Shown here in pieces: positions 24,534-34,000 of a stretch of DNA of 64,000 bases. Numbering within the stretch: the stretch's first letter is position 1; every line of letters starts with the position of its first letter. The position numbers and the translations under genes are program-made. The notes beneath the pieces are model-generated. The model searched no databases, was not told the origin of the DNA, and worked only from the letters and a program-made list of their open reading frames with translations. The DNA is from CALJFL01 sp047633055 (lineage in GTDB: Bacteria > Pseudomonadota > Gammaproteobacteria > Pseudomonadales > Halieaceae): positions 1 to 64,000 of the forward strand of contig JBLIEI010000010.1 of the NCBI GenBank assembly GCA_047633055.1, read 5' to 3'.

Positions 24534-25949
24534 TTAAGTATTTTTTTTGTCGCTGTCTAGAGCTGCACCGAATTTTGCGTTAGATGAGGTATTAATAACG
24601 ACCGTCAGCCACTTCTTTGAGCGGTAGCGGTAGATGAGCATTGAAGCCTTCAGGCTGTAATCGAGGAGCATGACACCGAATATCCAGTAAACCGACATCC
24701 CGAGGCTAGAAAAAAGCCAGGCGGGCAGCAAGCGACCAAGTAGCAGGCCGCAAAAAGTGGCCAGCAGGGGGAAACGGGTATCGCCAGCACCGCGCAGGGA
24801 GCCGGCGAGCGCCACTTCACATGCCATCATAGGCTGGGCGGCGGCGATCATATAAATAAAGATGACGGTGTGCTTAACCACGTCCGGGTCGTTGATCATG
24901 AAGCTGGCCAGGCTTTCTGCATTCCAGGCAAGTATTAGCGACAACCCACTCATGGCGCCAACCGCCATGCGCAGCGAACGCCAGCCAACTGCAACGGCAC
25001 CATCAGGGTCACCCGCTCCCAGCCGTTGCCCGACCAGAGTGGCCGCCGCAATACCGAAGCCAAAGCCGACCACAATGGGAAATGAAATCAGGCTTATACC
25101 AATACCGTAGGCCGCGAAGGGTACTGTTCCATATTGCCCAATAATGCCAAAAAATAGCAGGAAGGATAGTTGCACCACTGCTTGCTCGATGACCGCTGGC
25201 GAGCCGATTGCCGCCAGCTGGCGTGCGACGCCCCAATCAATAGCCTTGTTTTTGACGGGCTTCAGTGCGAACGTGCCGCGCCACCACATGGCGACGAAGA
25301 CAGACGTCACCATTAGTGCTGCAAAACTCCCCCCCAGCGCGAGACCTGCCACGCCCATCTTGGGCAGTGGACCAACACCATAGGCAAGGCAATAGCCAAG
25401 CAGAACATTAAATACGGAGCTGAATAGCAGGAACCACAGCGGTGTGATGACATCACCAATGGCGCGAAGAGCGGACTGCAAACTCATACTGATAGCGGAT
25501 GAGATGCTGAATACGCCTAGCCAGAAAATAAAGCCGGCTGCTAACCGCGTGGTCTCTTCATCGAGACCAAAAAGGCTCGCAACAAGCTCCGGTACTAGCA
25601 GGGCAGGCAGGGAGAGTGCCGCTGCAAGTGCGATCGCCGCGAGCAGAGCGGTCCAGCAGGCCACTTCCGCTTGGTGCTTATCATCAGCGCCCCAGGCTCG
25701 AGCTATCATAGCCGTGGATGCAACAGATACGCCCATCAAGATGGCTTGGGTGAGAAAAAACACCCGGTGACCTGTCGTGACCGCTGCCACAGCGGAAGTG
25801 CTTATTCCGGCGACGATCTTGATATGCATCAAGCCAACAGAGGTAAACAGCAAATTTGAAATGATATTGGGCCATGCCAATTGCCAAACACGGCGACTGG
25901 TCGATTCGCGCGGGGGTGTTGCTAACTCTGACAAACTGGGGCGCTCCAA
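24534..25949 (-). CDS. MATE family efflux transporter
   Basis: A 471-aa inner-membrane protein with about 12 hydrophobic helices in two similar halves, the MATE architecture, which exports drugs or metabolites using proton or sodium gradients. It starts with A-W-P-N-I-I-S-N near residue 24, the usual first-helix motif. The halves include M-G-V-S-V-A-S-T-A-M-I-A-R and G-I-A-A-A-T-L-V-G-Q-R-L-G-A-G. The conserved P-A-V-I-E-Q segment also fits. It is read in the same direction as tag, 39 bases downstream of it, and lies upstream of the TetR gene on the same strand. No substrate evidence. Confidence 0.9.
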   Translation of the reverse strand: MERPSLSELATPPRESTSRRVWQLAWPNIISNLLFTSVGLMHIKIVAGISTSAVAAVTTGHRVFFLTQAILMGVSVASTAMIARAWGADDKHQAEVACWTALLAAIALAAALSLPALLVPELVASLFGLDEETTRLAAGFIFWLGVFSISSAISMSLQSALRAIGDVITPLWFLLFSSVFNVLLGYCLAYGVGPLPKMGVAGLALGGSFAALMVTSVFVAMWWRGTFALKPVKNKAIDWGVARQLAAIGSPAVIEQAVVQLSFLLFFGIIGQYGTVPFAAYGIGISLISFPIVVGFGFGIAAATLVGQRLGAGDPDGAVAVGWRSLRMAVGAMSGLSLILAWNAESLASFMINDPDVVKHTVIFIYMIAAAQPMMACEVALAGSLRGAGDTRFPLLATFCGLLLGRLLPAWLFSSLGMSVYWIFGVMLLDYSLKASMLIYRYRSKKWLTVVINTSSNAKFGAALDSDKKNT

Positions 25950-25988
25950 GGCTCGGGCGTTATTCTAGCAGGAACGGGTGGGGGGCGG

Positions 25989-26561
25989 TCAGGCCAAAGC
26001 GTTACATTCTTTACGACGAAAACAATCTTTCGTATGATCGTTGACCATTCCGGTAGCCTGCATATGCGCGTACATTATGGTTGAGCCGACGAAGGTGAAG
26101 CCGCGCTTTTTCAAATCTTTACTGATGGCATCAGACAGCGGGGTGGTGGCTGGAACATCCGCAAGACTCTTCCGGACATTATGAATAGGCGTACCATCCA
26201 CAAAGTCCCACATGTAATCGGCAAAGCTTCCTTTTTTCTCCTGCACAGCTAGAAATGCCTGGGCATTTTTTCTGGCGCCATAAACTTTGAGGCGGTTTCT
26301 GATAATGTCGGGGTTCAGTAGCAGTGTATCCAGTTTTTTGTCCGTATAGCGGGCGACCTTTTCGACATCAAAATCATTGAACAGCGCGCGGTAGCCTTCT
26401 CGCTTACGCAACACGGTAATCCAGGCTAAGCCCGCTTGGGCTCCCTCCAGTATCAGAAACTCAAACAGGGTCTTGTCGTCTCTAACGGGCACACCCCATT
26501 CTTCATCGTGATATTTGACGTACAGCGTGTCATCACCGCACCAGCTACATCGCTTCTTCAT
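25989..26561 (-). CDS. tag: DNA-3-methyladenine glycosylase I
   Basis: Tag excises 3-methyladenine from alkylated DNA (base excision repair). The 190-aa protein contains M-K-K-R-C-S-W-C-G, Y-H-D-E-E-W-G-V-P and I-L-E-G-A-Q-A-G-L-A-W-I-T-V-L. The zinc ligands are visible: Cys5 and His18 at the N-terminus, and the His and Cys of V-N-D-H-T-K-D-C-F near the C-terminus. Length matches E. coli Tag. It diverges from the enoyl-CoA hydratase gene with a 96-base gap and precedes the MATE gene on its own strand. Confidence 0.95.
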   Translation of the reverse strand: MKKRCSWCGDDTLYVKYHDEEWGVPVRDDKTLFEFLILEGAQAGLAWITVLRKREGYRALFNDFDVEKVARYTDKKLDTLLLNPDIIRNRLKVYGARKNAQAFLAVQEKKGSFADYMWDFVDGTPIHNVRKSLADVPATTPLSDAISKDLKKRGFTFVGSTIMYAHMQATGMVNDHTKDCFRRKECNALA

Positions 26562-26657
26562 TATCGGTCCTTAAGCAGTTTTTAATGCGCCAACGCTTCA
26601 CAACTTAGTATGGTCGGTGCACTATGCGCTGTCTATGTCAGGCATCCAGGATAAACA

Positions 26658-27416
26658 ATGTCGAATACCATTCTCTATCGGACTCAAGGCCACATCGCCT
26701 ATCTCACACTGAACAATCCAGAACGGCATAACTCCCTGGGCGCAGCGGAGCTAGAGGGCATTCAAGCGAGCCTGAGTCAGGTAAACGCAGATGAGAATCT
26801 GCGAGTGCTGGTAGTCACCGGGTCGGGTGAAAAGACTTTTTGTGCAGGGGCTTCTTTGCAGCAACTTAATGCCGGCGAGATTAGCAGCGATTTCTTTCAG
26901 GATACAACTGACCAGTTAGCATCCCTGGAAATTCCTACTATATGCGCGATCAACGGTAACGTCTTCGGGGGTGGAGTAGAGCTGGCGCTTAGTTGTGATT
27001 TTCGGGTGGGGATTGAGGGCTCAAGAATGCGCGTGCCCGCTGCTGCGATAGGTCTTTGTTATCCCCTGAGTGGCATCAACCGTTACGTAGAGCGCCTGGG
27101 TGTTAATGCGGCCAAGCGGATTTTGGTGGCGGCCGAGGTGTTTAGCGCCGCAGAAATGCATCGAATTGGTTTTCTGGATCACCTCGTTTCCCGGGACGAA
27201 ATTGCAAACAAGGCCTGGGAACTGGCTGAAGGATTGGCGGCATTGGCTCCATTGTCGGTCAAAGCCATGAAACATATACTGGCACAGGCGGCCTCGGGCT
27301 CCGTTGATCTGATCCAAGCCGAGTTGCTCGCTGATCAATGCAGTCAATCGCAGGATCTTCAGGAAGGTTTTCTGGCACAGGCGGAAAAACGTACCCCGCA
27401 ATTTACCGGGCGCTAG
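26658..27416 (+). CDS. Enoyl-CoA hydratase/isomerase family protein
   Basis: A 252-aa crotonase-fold protein. Seen: L-N-N-P-E-R-H-N-S-L-G near residue 18 and the oxyanion-hole segment K-T-F-C-A-G-A-S-L-Q-Q-L near 58. N-G-N-V-F-G-G-G-V-E-L-A-L-S-C-D-F-R near 97 supplies the second oxyanion NH. In the third key region (V-P-A-A-A-I-G-L-C-Y-P-L-S-G) the hydratase glutamate seems absent, so an isomerase or other crotonase activity is as likely as hydration. It is alone on its strand, with the probable ApbE remnant antisense just after it. Probably fatty-acid or cyclic-acid CoA metabolism. Confidence 0.88.
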   Translation: MSNTILYRTQGHIAYLTLNNPERHNSLGAAELEGIQASLSQVNADENLRVLVVTGSGEKTFCAGASLQQLNAGEISSDFFQDTTDQLASLEIPTICAINGNVFGGGVELALSCDFRVGIEGSRMRVPAAAIGLCYPLSGINRYVERLGVNAAKRILVAAEVFSAAEMHRIGFLDHLVSRDEIANKAWELAEGLAALAPLSVKAMKHILAQAASGSVDLIQAELLADQCSQSQDLQEGFLAQAEKRTPQFTGR

Positions 27417-27671
27417 GTGGGGTTGCCAGAGGCCCCAGCTGCTGGATTCGGGGTCCCGGTCAATGAAGGTCGCTAAGCCGTCCCTTTGATTGATTTGGCT
27501 AACCAAGCTGGATGCCTGGTAGTAGCTGAACTGTAATTCCAGCCGTTTTAACTCGGCAAGGGCGATATCCAGACGATCTTGTCCTTTCCCTGAATCATTT
27601 GCCACCACCACCACCAGCTGACATGACTTGCCCAATACAGTAGCTTTTAATTCAGGCTTTTTTTCGATCAC
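27417..27671 (-). pseudogene. Possible N-terminal remnant of an ApbE-like (FAD:protein FMN transferase) gene
   Basis: The minus-strand frame starting near 27671 begins M-I-E-K-K-P-E-L-K-A-T-V-L-G-K. It includes L-A-E-L-K-R-L-E-L-Q-F-S-Y-Y near 40 and S-L-V-S-Q-I-N-Q-R-D near 55, which resemble the start of ApbE proteins (A-L-A-E-L-x-x-L-E-x-x-F-S-x-Y ... S-x-L-S-x-L-N). The catalytic C-terminal two thirds are missing: after about 27417 the frame only continues antisense to the hydratase gene. It is therefore probably a truncated relic. The similarity is recalled and weak, so an unrelated small gene cannot be excluded. Confidence 0.4.
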
Positions 27672-27757
27672 ATCGTGTTGCTTGCCTCAGCTTTCAGTTG
27701 ATGAAGATTAATGACGCTAGTCTCCAATTGAGTGTCAAACATTGCAGACGGCAGTCG

Positions 27758-30700
27758 TTAAAGTTCCGAGGATGGTTGCGAAAATACCATTGTTACTACC
27801 ATGCCGTTCTCACTTGAAACTGTAAGACTGGCGTTGAGGTGTTCGGCGATAAGAGTAATTACTGCAGCACCACCGGACGTCTGAGAGAATATTTCTTCGC
27901 TGCCTCCTTCGCCATTGTCGCTGACAGAGAGCTCGAACAGTCTGGAGGAAGACCCCTGCGGCTCACTGATGCTGAGAGCGATCTTTATATACTTTCCGAA
28001 GGCTCTGGCTTTCGATGTGTGCACAATCGCGTTGTCGAGAAGTTCGTAAATTGCTACCGCCATCAATGATCCGGTTCCGGCTTCAACCGGCCTGACACTC
28101 ACTTCATTGATAACGCTGATCGAAGTGGCCTCCTCTTGGTGCTGTTCCAGCAGCTTTGCTGCTATATCTTCGACACACCTTTGCATGTCAGCATATAGCC
28201 TGTCCTGCTGGTGAAGCAAAGCGTCTTCAAGAGATGCCAGTGCGCTTATACTGCGTTGAGAATGAGACTGACTCCCTGAACCACTACCATGGTCCGCTCT
28301 GGAAGAAATGTCCCGCAGCAACTCGAGACCACTCACGTTTCTACTGTGTATGGAGCTCAGTAGAGAGTCCTGAACCTCCAGCTGTTCCTGCAATTCATCA
28401 AGGGCATACTCAGCTTCCATGGTCATTTTTCTCGCCATGGTCATAGCCTCTTCCTTCAGCCTGTAGGTGTAATACCACCTCCACGCTAACCAAAACAAAA
28501 ACAGTGCAGCTGCGCCATAGAGCGTATAAGCCCACCATGTGCGCCATGGGGGAGGGTGTACGAGGACTTGGATCTTTATACCCTTCTCGTTGCGAATGCC
28601 TGCAGAGTTGGTGCCCTGAGCGTGAAAAGTGTATTTGCCAGGGGGCAGGTTGGTGTAGGTGGCTGTGCCGCGGTTTCCGGTTTCAATTACTTTCGGGTCA
28701 AACCCCTGAAGAGAGTGACTATAGTTTGTATTTTTTGGAGTGAAAAATTCTTCAACATTAAACTCGAGTGCGAAATGATAGTCGGTATATCGTAGTTCAA
28801 TTACTTGAAGATTGTTGATGGCGGTAGGCAGGGTTATCTTGTCTCCGTTAATATATACATTTGTAAACTTCATTGGGGGCTGGGGTTTGTTAAGCGTAAT
28901 GTTGTCCGGTTTGAAGCGGCTATAGCCATTGCTACCTCCAAAATATAAGCGTCCACTGGAGTCCTTAAAGGAAGCTCCAAAATTAAAGTCTGGGCCTTGC
29001 ATGCCATCTTGTATTCCAAGTCTACCCATATAGTGTCCAGTGTCGCTGTAAACAATAATACCCTCTGAACTGGAGCTCCAAATTCGCCCTGACTCGTCCA
29101 TCTGAATCTCGTAAACTGTTTCGGCGGTTCGATTATCTTGATGCCCCATTTTCTTGGCAGTCGACTTACCGTATGGTAATTGATAAAGCCCTTGTCCCAA
29201 GGTGCCTATCCAAATCGTACCCTTCTTATCCGAAATCGTGGAAATGATAACGGGGGATTTTTCTTTCTCTTCAAATCTAAACTCAACCCTCCTCACGCTT
29301 AGTTTCTCTATATTTATCAGGAATAGTTCACTCTCAGTGCCCGCTAGAATTTCTTGATCGGATGCCGTTGCGAGAGTGAAGAAAGATTCTGAGCCTGAAA
29401 AAATAGATGTTAGACCCAGGTCATTGCTATCCTCAATTTCAGCGTCTTGAATTCGAAGGATTCCCTGATAGAGCGTCGAAATCCATACAGACCCCTCATG
29501 GTCCTTAGTCATTCGCGTAATTGATGCGTTTTCCAACTCGGAGATATCAATGGCCGAATTCTTTTTGTTAAATGACGTTAGAGCGAGACCCTGACCGCGC
29601 GTACCGATAAAAAGGTTTTTGTCGAGAGCAAGTAGACTCATTGCACGGACATCTGCAGCATGTGCGTTGTCCCCGGCCAAACTATTATGTAAACCGGTTT
29701 TTTCATCGAGGGAGAACACTCCTTTGTAAGTGCCCACCCAGATAACGCCGTTATCATCTTCTGCAAACGACAGGACTTCATTAAAGATTCCACTATTTTT
29801 TGTGTTGAATGTTTCTACACCAGTTGAAGTCGCAAGCGAAATCCCACTGTATGTGCCTATCCATATTTGGTCTTCGCTAGTCAGCGCATGCGTAACATGA
29901 TTGTTCGATAAATTAGAATTTTTTGTATTATAAATTGAGAGGTCCCCGGTATTTATCTCCAGTAAAAATAGTCCGGCATCCGTCCCAATCCAGTAATGGC
30001 CATTTGCAGTAAATAATGTTGTGACGAGAGCTGAATTACTTGTTCCCGAGCTATAGAGAGAATCTATGCGATGAATATGAGGGGAAATGGATAGAACGGC
30101 TCCGACTCTATTACCTGCTAATATTGCTCCGTCTTCCCGCACGCCTAATGCCGTAACATGTATGTTTAGAGCATCGCAATTATCTGCCGTAGTAGCACAA
30201 AATAGTTGCGAAGTATTATCTCGAGAATTATGGACTACCAACCCTTTATCTGTGCCTATCCATATATGCCCAAACTTTCCCTCAACCATGGTGGAAACAC
30301 GGCTCAGTGTTGTTCCGATTCTTTTGGTAGTTTCGTCGGTAATATTGTGGAGGCCCTCTGCTGCGTGGACCGATATTCCGCGGTCACCTCCAATCCATAG
30401 ATTCCTATATTCATCTATTAGTATCGAGGTGATGATTTTTCTACTTGCTGTAATGTCAGGGTAAGAGTACTTGTCCGGTATGCTATGGAATATTGCTAGA
30501 CCGTTACTAAGAGTAGATATAAAGAGGTCGCCAGATTGGGTCTCTGCAAAATCAGTAATCATTGACCCGAAAAATACTTCGTTGTTAGGGTCGTGATCTT
30601 GGGGCGGTATAAGTTGCTCCCCGTCATAGATATACAAGCCGCTTTGGGTGCCGATCCATAGCCCGCGCTGGGTTTTATGGATTGCGGTTACCGTTTTATT

Positions 30701-30841
30701 CCCGAGAACATCGGCCACATGATTTGGAAGGAAATGTACTGTCTGCTTATCTTCTGATAGTGCCAAGTTAGATGCCAGCCATATAGAAATCAGTAGAATA
30801 GATTTGGAGAGTAAGTGCATGGCCTTCGAAGGCTTCAGCAT
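27758..30841 (-). CDS. Beta-propeller sensor histidine kinase with Y_Y_Y domain
   Basis: A 1027-aa transmembrane sensor. A signal-anchor (L-L-S-K-S-I-L-L-I-S-I-W-L-A) is followed by about 14 two-component propeller repeats of the form G-x-I-W-I-G-T. A Y_Y_Y domain ends P-P-W-R-T-W-W-A-Y-T-L-Y-G near 760, then one membrane helix (A-A-A-L-F-L-F-W-L-A-W). The cytoplasmic part has a HisKA_2-like region (I-H-S-R-N-V-S-G-L-E-L-L) and a HATPase with N-box Y-E-L-L-D-N-A-I-V-H and G-box D-N-G-E-G-G. No receiver or output domain is present. It lies 176 bases downstream of the hybrid kinase gene. The start could also be the ATG at 30818-30820. The ligand, presumably periplasmic, is unknown. Confidence 0.85.
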   Translation of the reverse strand: MLKPSKAMHLLSKSILLISIWLASNLALSEDKQTVHFLPNHVADVLGNKTVTAIHKTQRGLWIGTQSGLYIYDGEQLIPPQDHDPNNEVFFGSMITDFAETQSGDLFISTLSNGLAIFHSIPDKYSYPDITASRKIITSILIDEYRNLWIGGDRGISVHAAEGLHNITDETTKRIGTTLSRVSTMVEGKFGHIWIGTDKGLVVHNSRDNTSQLFCATTADNCDALNIHVTALGVREDGAILAGNRVGAVLSISPHIHRIDSLYSSGTSNSALVTTLFTANGHYWIGTDAGLFLLEINTGDLSIYNTKNSNLSNNHVTHALTSEDQIWIGTYSGISLATSTGVETFNTKNSGIFNEVLSFAEDDNGVIWVGTYKGVFSLDEKTGLHNSLAGDNAHAADVRAMSLLALDKNLFIGTRGQGLALTSFNKKNSAIDISELENASITRMTKDHEGSVWISTLYQGILRIQDAEIEDSNDLGLTSIFSGSESFFTLATASDQEILAGTESELFLINIEKLSVRRVEFRFEEKEKSPVIISTISDKKGTIWIGTLGQGLYQLPYGKSTAKKMGHQDNRTAETVYEIQMDESGRIWSSSSEGIIVYSDTGHYMGRLGIQDGMQGPDFNFGASFKDSSGRLYFGGSNGYSRFKPDNITLNKPQPPMKFTNVYINGDKITLPTAINNLQVIELRYTDYHFALEFNVEEFFTPKNTNYSHSLQGFDPKVIETGNRGTATYTNLPPGKYTFHAQGTNSAGIRNEKGIKIQVLVHPPPWRTWWAYTLYGAAALFLFWLAWRWYYTYRLKEEAMTMARKMTMEAEYALDELQEQLEVQDSLLSSIHSRNVSGLELLRDISSRADHGSGSGSQSHSQRSISALASLEDALLHQQDRLYADMQRCVEDIAAKLLEQHQEEATSISVINEVSVRPVEAGTGSLMAVAIYELLDNAIVHTSKARAFGKYIKIALSISEPQGSSSRLFELSVSDNGEGGSEEIFSQTSGGAAVITLIAEHLNASLTVSSENGMVVTMVFSQPSSEL

Positions 30842-31017
30842 CCAAATAATCTCGAAGGAGAGAATAAGCGATGGAGAAATGCAGCCTCCAAGCTCAACCG
30901 TATTCGGAGTTGCATCAACAGCAGGAATTTATTTTTGACGATTCGAAGAGCAATCGGCCGTTGTGAAAGCGATTTAGTACTCCCTGCCGATATGGGGGGA
31001 TCCGGCGTTTACATAAA

Positions 31018-34000
31018 CTATACGAGCTGTTCTTGGCAGAATGCATTGGAAAATTCGGTGAATTGGTTGTTTAACGACTCGAGCTCCTCAACCATGTTTT
31101 CAAGTAAACCCTCTTTTGCATCGATTTCCATCCGTGCACTAGTAATTTTTATCTTTTCCGCCCCCATGTTTGCGCACATTGATTTAATCGCATGAGCCGT
31201 CTTGTAGATGTTCGTTGCGTCACCCATAGTTATTTGCTCGCTGAGCTGGTCAAGCTTCTCATTCATCTGGAGAGTGAATCCTTTGTAGAGTTCAGGAAGG
31301 ATAAGCTTGCCTGTTTGCCGTTCAAGCTCTCTGATATTTTCAATCGCCACATGGTCAAATATTTCTCCAGCCTCAGGTGGAGCACTACCAGCGATTTCGT
31401 CCAGTGCCGAATTTTTATCGCCCATATCCCAGCTGTGCATTTGAATGTGCGTAATACCGGTTAGTGCTTCAAGTTCTTTCTTTATTTCTGATAGCGAAAA
31501 CGGCTTCGTAACATGACGATCCATTCCAGCATCGCGACATTTTGATTTCTCCTCTACGCTCGTCCCAGCTGTGAGAGCCACAATTGATGTTCTTGTAAGG
31601 TTGTTCTCCTGTTCAATTATTCTGATTTTCTCCGTTGCTTTGTATCCGTCAAGCACAGGCATCTGACAATCCATAAAAATGACGTCGTAGGTTTTTTTCA
31701 TGAACATGCTAACGGCTTCGGCGCCGTTCGAGGCAATGTCGACCTCAAACCCAAGTAAGCCTAGCATCTCGCGTGCGATTCGCTGATTTGTCTCAACATC
31801 TTCTGCAACCAACACTAGTTTTGGGGCCTGGTTTCTGTGGGGCGGAGGGGAAGTTTGCGCATGCGTAGCTTCGGACGCCACACTGCCGGTACTTTCTTCT
31901 AGATATTGTCTTAAAGCGCTTTGGGTAATTGGTTTGGTTATAGTGCTGAAGTTGCTCAAAACAGGGTTAGAAAGATCGAAAGATAAAGGCGTCAGCAGCA
32001 AAACCTTTTGGCCGGAAAGGTCGCTTATCGCATCTATATTACCTGGCTTATAGTCTTTCGATATATAGTCGAGTATCAGTATATCCGCCTGATCTTGCCG
32101 CGTTACCATCTCACCAATACTATTCAACCGGTCTACTCGGATCCCGAAGCCCTTAAAGTGAGAAGTGACCATTGCTGTAATATGATCATCTTCGCAAAGA
32201 AGAAAAGCAGTTTCAAAAGTGAAGTCTTGTACTGTAGCCGATGTGTTGGCGACTTTTAGCGGGATAGACAGTATTGTAGATGTGCCAACACCGGGTTTGG
32301 ATTTGACTTCAAGGTCTCCACCCATAATCTCAACAAAATTCCTGGAAATTGTTAGCCCTAGACCTGTACCACCATATTCTCTGGTCGTACTCGCATCAGC
32401 CTGAATGAACGGCTCGAAAACTTTATTCTGTGTTTGCTCATCCATGCCGATTCCTTCATCCTCCACCGTGATACAGATGAGGATAGAGTGAGGCTGTGAT
32501 GGGATTAACGTGTGAGAAGTGGTAACAGTGACATGGCCAGTTGCAGTGAATTTTATAGCATTACTTAGTAGGTTCATGACTACTTGGCGGATTTTCGCTG
32601 GATCACCAATAGTCATGAGGGGGATTGTTGGATCAATGATGTTACTTAAAATTACTCCCTTTCGCTCAGAAGGCTCCGCTTGTAGATAGCATATCTCATC
32701 TATGAGCCGTGTAAGGTTAAATTCCGTTGTTTCAACTTCAACCTTTGAAGCCTCTAATTTAGAGAAATCAAGAATGTCGTTAATAAGCTTAAGAAGCGAT
32801 GTGCCACTGTTATGCGCAGCCCGTGCGAATTTTTTTTGTTGATCTGACAGCGACGTGTGTAGCAATAACTCTGTCATACCGATCATGCCGTGCATAGGAG
32901 TTCGGATTTCATGACTCATCGTGGCTAAGAAGTCGGATTTGGCCTTGTTCGCTTCTTCAGCCTGCCTTTTTGCTTGGTCAAGATCTACGGTCCGCTCTTG
33001 AACCATCATCTCTAGCTCTCTCTGCCTTACCTGGGATAAGTTGGCTTTCCTTCTTTGTTGTCTCAGCAAGACGACTAATCCAGACAGCATCGAGATACCG
33101 TAACCCGCGTAAGCCCATGAGCTTTTCCAGGGCGGGGGAAGGACAGTAACTGGGAGTGTTACACCATCCCAATTCCATACACCGTCCGGATTTGCGGCTG
33201 CAAGTCTTAATATATAATTACCGGCGGGTAGGGTTGTAAATGATGCGATTCTCGCGTCTTGAGAGATAACCCAATCAGGATTAACACCTTCTAATTTGTA
33301 TCCGTACTTGATAAGGCTGGGATTAGAGTAATCGGCAGCGAAGAACTCTACTGAAAACATGGTGTCTGTATGATTTAACACTAATTTTGATAGATTTTTG
33401 TAAGGCTGTTCCAAAGCAGCTGGTTGATTCATGATTTTAATTTTGGAAATACTAACTTTTGGGGGCTCGGTTCGTTCGACAAGTTGGCTCGTTTCGACCG
33501 AGTTGTAGCCTCTGTTCCCACCAAAAAAGATGGCTCCATCTGACGTCTTGAACGCAGCCCCCATATTAAATTCGATGTCTTGCAAGCCATCTTTTATTCC
33601 GTAGTGGTGAGAATTTAGCTCATTAATCGAAAATTTTGTTAGCCCACGGTTGTGGGATAACCAGAGATTCCCATGATCGTCCGAGGAAATGCCATAGATG
33701 TTTGAGCTTGGTAATGCAATGTTCTCGGAGTAGTGTGAAAATCTTTGTTCGAGGCTGGATCGATGTTCCTCGGCCCACATGTTCAGGCCGCCCCCCTTTG
33801 TGCCTAGCCATAAGTTTTGTTGTTTATCTTCGTACATTTCCCAAACCATGTCTGAAGAAATGCTGTCCTCGTTCCCTCTCTCGGAGTAAAAGCGCCTAAA
33901 CGAATTTGGGGGTTCAAACAAATTGAGTCCGTTTTCTGTACCTATCCATATATAGCCTAAGGAATCTTTATATAGAGCTATAACGTTATTGTTACTGAGT

